Source of the DNA: Niallia taxi
GTDB taxonomy: Bacteria; Bacillota; Bacilli; Bacillales; Cytobacillaceae
Direction of reading: 5' to 3'
Length of the DNA stretch: 64,000 nt
Assembly (NCBI RefSeq): GCF_032818155.1
Contig: NZ_CP102589.1
Coordinates: 2,590,001 to 2,654,000 of the forward strand
Positions 60,205-64,000 of the stretch are shown piece after piece. The position numbers were made by a program, and so were the translations under genes. Under the pieces are notes generated by a model that did not search any database, was not told the DNA's origin, and saw only the letters and a program-made list of their open reading frames with translations. Each line of letters opens with the position of its first letter. Within the stretch, counting starts at the first letter, position 1.

Positions 60205-60650
60205 CTATTTACCTCCCTTCTTTATGTTATTTGCTTTGAAAATCTTATCCACCCAAGATTTCCCTTTCTTAGATTCAACATCAAGAATGGCATTGACAGC
60301 ATTTTCGTTATAATCCTTGTCCACTTTGTGTGCCTTTTTCCGGAATAATTCGAGAAACTTACTGCCTTTTTTCCGATTTGCATTCGCTTCGGCATTCAAC
60401 ATTGCGTTACGCATCCATGTAGTGTCATGAATGAATTTATTTTCATGCTCTTTCCTAATAAATAACTTTTCTGTTTCGGTTAATTGGTCAAACTCAGAGC
60501 GAGAAATGCCAATTCGAACAACAAAAAAAGCCAAGTCCATCTCATATAGATAGGGCTCAGCTAATTTTGCTTTTCTTATATCTGCTGGAGTTGGTTCATA
60601 ATCGTTAGGCAGATCACTTTCGGTCAGCTCTAACGGAACATAAACCCCAA
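60205..60650 (-). CDS. Tail assembly chaperone, T part of a G/GT frameshift pair
   Basis: The conventional frame from 60540 gives 111 residues (MDLAFFVVRIGISRSEFDQ, then a Lys/Asn-rich helical end), but that ATG has no proper ribosome binding site. The same frame stays open upstream, without a start, to about 60665, inside the end of the preceding gene, reading RRLGVYVPLELTESDLPNDY then EPTPADIRKAKL. This is the lambda G-T layout: a -1 ribosomal shift near TTGGGGTTT (60642-60650) or GAAAAATTA (60660-60668) would make a G-T fusion. Just upstream of the tape measure gene is the expected place. Confidence 0.75.
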
Positions 60651-60932
60651 GTCTTCTTGTAATTTTTCAATAATCGCTGTATTTACAGTGAGTAGTCCGT
60701 TTTCTTCTACTACCTTATCGAACATTTCAACTGCGATACTTTGCTTCACCACTTCATTAGTGGACTCTTCTACTAAGGCTGCAGAGAAAAGTGTTTCAAG
60801 TGTTTGATATGGAAGGATACCGTTATTCTTAGCTACCTCTCCAATAATGCTTGTTTTTGTTACCAGTTCGATTGTTTTTAATTTTTTCTTATTGTATTTC
60901 AATGTGTATACTGTTTCATCTACTGTAAACAT
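60630..60932 (-). CDS. Tail assembly chaperone, G part
   Basis: A 100-residue helical cytoplasmic protein (MFTVDETVYTLKYNKKKLK, then LPYQTLETLFSAALVEES, and NTAIIEKLQEDLGFMFR) of the Phage_TAC type. It coats the tape measure protein during tail assembly and is absent from the virion. Its last codons overlap the -1 frame of the T part. GGAGGAGA precedes the ATG. It follows the tail tube gene, as in related siphophages. Confidence 0.8.
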   Translation of the reverse strand: MFTVDETVYTLKYNKKKLKTIELVTKTSIIGEVAKNNGILPYQTLETLFSAALVEESTNEVVKQSIAVEMFDKVVEENGLLTVNTAIIEKLQEDLGFMFR

Positions 60933-60950
60933 TTATTTTCTCCTCCTAAA

Positions 60951-61424
60951 TTAAACTTCTGGTGTTTGTGGTGCATCTTCTAAGTCAACAAGTGCTCCAG
61001 TCCCTTGTAATGATGCTGTATATGTTACAGAATCATCATATGGAGCTTCGATTGGATAAGATGTTACTAATACAAGTCCGCCGAACATATCCGTTTTTGT
61101 TTTCTGATTTGAAACCTTTATTAAAATCGGTTCATCCTTTTCAAATGCTTCTTTTAAGAATTTATGAGAAGCATGATCTCTAACGTAAACCCCATCATTA
61201 TCAATAGACCATTCTTTAAACCCAACTGCAAACTGTTTCCAGCCGTTTGAATCTTTCGATGTTACTTCAATGGTATCTTTATCACGATTAATCGTAAGAC
61301 CTTGCTGTCCTGCAACTGCAAGTAATGTAGTTCCAGTAGAATTCCACATGGATAACAAGATATCCTTACCTGCAGTAGCTTTATTTAATTGACCTGTTAA
61401 TTCCGTTTTTAGAGCTTCACTCAT
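60951..61424 (-). CDS. Major tail protein (TP901-1-type tail tube)
   Basis: A 157-residue tail tube subunit: GQLNKATAGKDILLSMWNST, TINRDKDTIEVTSKDSNGWK, then FKEWSIDNDGVYVRDHASHK and GGLVLVTSYPIEAPYDDSVT match the TP901-1 major tail protein family, whose hexamers stack to form the tube. A GGAGGGG site precedes the ATG. The acidic end (EDAPQTPEV) is short, with no Ig-like extension. Confidence 0.88.
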   Translation of the reverse strand: MSEALKTELTGQLNKATAGKDILLSMWNSTGTTLLAVAGQQGLTINRDKDTIEVTSKDSNGWKQFAVGFKEWSIDNDGVYVRDHASHKFLKEAFEKDEPILIKVSNQKTKTDMFGGLVLVTSYPIEAPYDDSVTYTASLQGTGALVDLEDAPQTPEV

Positions 61425-61435
61425 GATAGCCCCTC

Positions 61436-61843
61436 CTATATCTTCATTTTGTATCCTGAAAAGACTACGAAGTCATATCCTACAATTGCATGTTTCGTAC
61501 CATCGGCTTCATTTAATATTTGAGAAACGCCATTTGGTACTTGTAGAGTTACTTTATAATCACCAGGTAAATTTATATCTTCTGTTAATGCTTCTTCTAG
61601 TTTCTGAATAGCTTCAAATACCTTTGTAGAACCATTTCCTTCTGTATGTACATGAATTACAACTTGATATCTGTCTTTCTGCATAGTTTTACTTTTCTCT
61701 GGAATAGAGCCGAGCATTTCAGCGTGGTAGTAAGGAACTGGGTTGTCTTTCGGTACTGCGTCATAACAGCGTAATCCTGTATTTTCTTCCACTTTCTGAA
61801 TGACTCCAGCTAGAACAGAGATAAAGGATAATTTTTGTAACAT
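61436..61843 (-). CDS. Tail terminator/completion protein (DUF5072-like)
   Basis: A protein of 135 residues in the genome position of the tail terminator that caps the tube. The sequence MLQKLSFISVLAGVIQKVEE, CYDAVPKDNPVPYYHAEML and YDFVVFSGYKMKI follows DUF5072-type phage proteins. An ATG two codons upstream overlaps the previous stop (TAATG) but would leave almost no gap to AAAGGAG, so the ATG at 61843 is preferred. The role is inferred mainly from order. Confidence 0.72.
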   Translation of the reverse strand: MLQKLSFISVLAGVIQKVEENTGLRCYDAVPKDNPVPYYHAEMLGSIPEKSKTMQKDRYQVVIHVHTEGNGSTKVFEAIQKLEEALTEDINLPGDYKVTLQVPNGVSQILNEADGTKHAIVGYDFVVFSGYKMKI

Positions 61844-61848
61844 TTTCA

Positions 61849-62184
61849 TTACTCCTTTAACTTAGCAATTAAATCCTGTTTATAAATAGGTCGCTGAGTA
61901 TCCACATTTCGCTTAAGAAAATACTGACCGGGAACATATCCCCCATTAGCTAAGCGATGTCCATATTCAACATGAGGAGCATAATGGACTCCATACCCTA
62001 CCTCGTCACCTCTATATTGCGCTGACAATCTTAACTGAGCAGTATCAACAGGAGTTCCACCGGATCCTTGTGATCTTGTATAAATATCCCGTGCACTCTT
62101 CTGAGCAACAGATTCAAAGTCTGTTCTGCTCTTTTGTATCAATTTCTCTTCCAGTCTTTCTAGTCCATCGAATGTAATTCTCAA
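61849..62184 (-). CDS. HK97 gp10-like phage protein
   Basis: A 111-residue protein of the HK97_gp10 family, involved in joining tail to head: RITFDGLERLEEKLIQKSRT, then GGTPVDTAQLRLSAQYR, and YAPHVEYGHRL, the conserved Y-x-x-x-(V/I)E-Y-G block. The start is TTG at 62184, overlapping the preceding stop (TTGA), with GGAAGTGAG upstream. It is one of several coupled head-tail genes. Confidence 0.85.
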   Translation of the reverse strand: MRITFDGLERLEEKLIQKSRTDFESVAQKSARDIYTRSQGSGGTPVDTAQLRLSAQYRGDEVGYGVHYAPHVEYGHRLANGGYVPGQYFLKRNVDTQRPIYKQDLIAKLKE

Positions 62185-62501
62185 TACTGCTCACTTCCAT
62201 ATCGATTAACAACTAATATTCGCCATCGACTGTAATCATCACCAATTATTTCCGTAATAGAATAGTAAAGCCCATCCATTTTCACTTTATCAACTTGTAA
62301 CAATGTTTCTTTTTTAGCTTGTGTAATGATTTTTCGGTTGTTCACTGTTACTTCTCGATTATCTAAAGCAACTTCTTTCGCTGACCATGATGAAAAGCGA
62401 CCAAGTGACTCACCTATCAGAACTTGTTCATATATAGGGTTATTCAACTGATCGCTTCCAATTTCTTGATTTCCATATAAAAAGAGTGGTAAGAATCTCA
62501 T
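62181..62501 (-). CDS. Phage head-tail adaptor / head closure protein
   Basis: A 106-residue beta-rich protein at the position of the SPP1 gp16-type stopper: MRFLPLFLYGNQEIGSDQLN, then FSSWSAKEVALDNREVTVNN and KMDGLYYSITEIIGDDYSRW, ending RILVVNRYG. It is coupled to both neighbours by ATGA or TTGA overlaps. The family assignment rests on order, length and the YYSITEI..D...W pattern. Confidence 0.75.
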   Translation of the reverse strand: MRFLPLFLYGNQEIGSDQLNNPIYEQVLIGESLGRFSSWSAKEVALDNREVTVNNRKIITQAKKETLLQVDKVKMDGLYYSITEIIGDDYSRWRILVVNRYGSEQY

Positions 62502-62830
62502 AAGAATCTCAACACTCCTCTGTTTGCGTTTTCCTGTTTCTTTTTCACTTCTAGGTATCTAGAAAAATCAGTCTTGTATTCTGATAAAATATCATCAAAA
62601 AATGTAACTTTGGATGTATCTACATTTTCTGACTTCATACCCTCATTACTATTCAACCATTTATTGTACATGGCACAGACAATATCAACAGCAACTGATT
62701 CCAATTCAACAGGTAAAATAGTTACCCCTAACCGTATATTAATACGATCAAGGGCAGTCATAACTAATTCATCAAGTAGAGCTTGATTGATTTCAGGTTT
62801 ACGGATTAAAACTCTATCTCTAACAGCCAT
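62498..62830 (-). CDS. Phage head-tail connector protein (gp6-like)
   Basis: A 110-residue, mostly helical protein of the gp6/gp15-like adaptor type that docks on the portal: DELVMTALDRINIRLGV, ESVAVDIVCAMYNKWLNS and YKTDFSRYLEVKKKQENANR. The ATG at 62830 is preferred over the GTG three codons upstream because AAGGTG overlaps that GTG and stands at correct spacing for the ATG. Its end overlaps the next start (ATGA). Confidence 0.75.
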   Translation of the reverse strand: MAVRDRVLIRKPEINQALLDELVMTALDRINIRLGVTILPVELESVAVDIVCAMYNKWLNSNEGMKSENVDTSKVTFFDDILSEYKTDFSRYLEVKKKQENANRGVLRFL

Positions 62831-62831
62831 T

Positions 62832-63107
62832 TCACTCACCTTTTAAGGCGTTTTCGGCTTCGATAGCTGCTTCCTTACCTTTTACCTTTTCACCATTAGA
62901 AAGTTCATAATAAGCTCCTCCTGAATGCTGAGGATACTCAACTTCAACCTTTTCAATAAATACTTTTTTAGCTGTATTTTTTTCAGTTGAAAGAGCATTT
63001 AAACGACTTTCCGATACTTCTACACCTTCTCGTGGAAAAATATCTCCCACCTCGTAAACTCTTTTGTTATCCTCTAAATCACTGAAAATGGAAATTACTT
63101 TATACAT
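62832..63107 (-). CDS. Small phage protein between capsid and connector genes
   Basis: A 91-residue protein of unknown function (YKVISIFSDLEDNKRVYEVG, DIFPREGVEVSESRLNAL, then GGAYYELSNGEKVKGKEAAI). The first 50 residues look like a small beta domain often encoded after the capsid gene of TP901-like phages. The end is charged and helical. AAGGGTGAT precedes the ATG. It may be a head protein or an assembly factor. Confidence 0.6.
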   Translation of the reverse strand: MYKVISIFSDLEDNKRVYEVGDIFPREGVEVSESRLNALSTEKNTAKKVFIEKVEVEYPQHSGGAYYELSNGEKVKGKEAAIEAENALKGE

Positions 63108-63121
63108 TTAATCACCCTTTC

Positions 63122-63988
63122 TTACACTGCAGGAGCAATAGTAACTTTCACAACTCCATCAAGGTGTTCAGCGAATAATTTAACTCCAGATAGCGCCACT
63201 GTTTCAACAGTAAGAGTATTGATTTCATTACCATGAGTAACACCGATCAAACCTAGTTCTTCTGTAGTAAAATCAAATGCTCTTCCAAGTTCTCCACCAC
63301 TGATTTGTACATAAGCTAGTACAATATTTTCTGGAGCAGTAGCGTAAATAGTTCCTTTTGGTACAGAAGCATTAATAAATACTGTATCAACACCAGCAAA
63401 GTTTTGAATGTATTGTAGACCGAATGTATTTTGCATTGATACTTCAGCTTTTGCTAAATGGTCTGCAATGTCTTCTGGATTAACAAAAACAACTGTCTGA
63501 GCTGCATCATCTTCAAACAGAGTTTGGATTCTTCCCCACGCACGAGCAAACGCACCTTGTAAATTAGTTGCAGTTGCAGTACCTGTTCCAGAAGCTAGGA
63601 AACCAAAGAATTCAGAACGAACACCTTTTTGAATCTCTCTCAATAATTTCTCATCTGTTTCAGCAACAGCTTGATTATAACCATGTCTTTGAATTGCTTC
63701 TGCGGATACTGCTTTGCGATACTTATTAAAAGTCAATTCAATAATTTTATCAGGCTCAGTATTCACTTTAGAAAGTGGAATGATTTCACCTTCTCCAATG
63801 TTTGCTTGTTCAGCCATAGTCACTGAAGATTTATAAGTTTTAATAGTCATACCGCTTGCTAGTGGCATAGTGCGTGTAACACCAAGAGCCTCTTTTAATT
63901 TGTTTAGGTTTTCACCAAATCTCTCTGCGAAGTCTACTGATTGTACCTTTGCCAAATCACCAGTTTTTTGTAAGTTTTGTTCTGCCAT
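63122..63988 (-). CDS. Phage major capsid protein
   Basis: A 288-residue HK97-fold capsid protein of the lactococcal/TP901-like group: MTIKTYKSSVTMAEQANIGE (the E-loop region), IIELTFNKYRKAVSAEAIQR, FLASGTGTATATNLQGAFAR, and VFVNPEDIADHL. The C-terminal P/A-domain ends VTIAPAV. No N-terminal scaffold or protease region is present, so a separate scaffold protein should lie just to the right of the window. GAGGAATT precedes the ATG. It is the first late gene visible. Confidence 0.88.
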   Translation of the reverse strand: MAEQNLQKTGDLAKVQSVDFAERFGENLNKLKEALGVTRTMPLASGMTIKTYKSSVTMAEQANIGEGEIIPLSKVNTEPDKIIELTFNKYRKAVSAEAIQRHGYNQAVAETDEKLLREIQKGVRSEFFGFLASGTGTATATNLQGAFARAWGRIQTLFEDDAAQTVVFVNPEDIADHLAKAEVSMQNTFGLQYIQNFAGVDTVFINASVPKGTIYATAPENIVLAYVQISGGELGRAFDFTTEELGLIGVTHGNEINTLTVETVALSGVKLFAEHLDGVVKVTIAPAV

Positions 63989-64000
63989 TGTTAATTCCTC

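Noticed and set aside
40978..64000. Integrase, terminase, portal and tRNA attachment site
   Set aside because: Looked for on both strands and not found. They are presumed to lie to the right of the window, so the prophage is incomplete here.

Overview
The window is AT-rich DNA from an endospore-forming member of the Bacillaceae. Evidence for this is SspP, a CotM-like coat protein, a Spo0E-type phosphatase, HelD, GlnL-type and CcdA/B/C proteins, SbcCD, strong AGGAGG-type ribosome binding sites and frequent TTG/GTG starts. Much of the chromosomal part keeps the gene order known around Bacillus subtilis citB and ccdA (yneF-ynzD-ccdA-ccdB-ccdC-[yneK]-cotM-sspP-[sspO]-citB). Here it is read in mirror image and split by about 30 kb of other genes between cotM and ccdC.

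Layout. 1-2 kb: end of an aminotransferase gene coupled to a 2-hydroxyacid dehydrogenase, and a rhodanese. 2-6.5 kb: aconitase with a CcpC-like operator, a first copy of a 0.3 kb inverted-repeat-bounded element, sspP and cotM. 6.5-37 kb: a mixed housekeeping and envelope block. It holds an ABC-F protein, a K+ channel, HmoA with a Fur box, a class D sortase with its LPNTA substrate, a methyltransferase, a giant membrane protein, HelD, an MFS transporter, LTA synthase, an M42 aminopeptidase, CwlK, a GlnL-like regulator, a LysM-NlpC/P60 hydrolase, SbcC/SbcD and a cold-shock protein. It also holds a DUF1659/DUF2922/YvrJ/holin-like small-protein cluster, a DbpA helicase, an isochorismatase and a frameshifted small membrane protein gene. 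37-40.7 kb: ccdC-ccdB-ccdA, a Spo0E-family gene, a second copy of the repeat element and a 5'-truncated remnant of yneF.

The yneF remnant appears to mark the left edge of a prophage that fills the rest of the window (about 40.7 kb to beyond 64 kb). Its late genes run leftward on the minus strand from the major capsid protein (63.9 kb) through head-tail connectors, tail tube, a G/GT-type tail chaperone pair with a likely -1 frameshift, tape measure, Dit, Tal, two large receptor-binding or tail-spike proteins, a BhlA-type holin and an M15 endolysin. Between the lysis genes and the chromosome lie accessory genes. A rightward cluster holds an XRE repressor, a membrane-anchored protein, and an SOS-box-controlled unit ending in an excisionase-like HTH protein. 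A leftward cassette encodes an FtsK-type translocase, a Replic_Relax protein and a small pilin-like membrane protein. A secreted Ig-like protein and an Mrr-type nuclease with many CxxC pairs complete this part. Integrase, terminase, portal and early genes are not in the window and are presumed to lie to the right.

No rRNA, tRNA, CRISPR array or complete insertion sequence was recognised.
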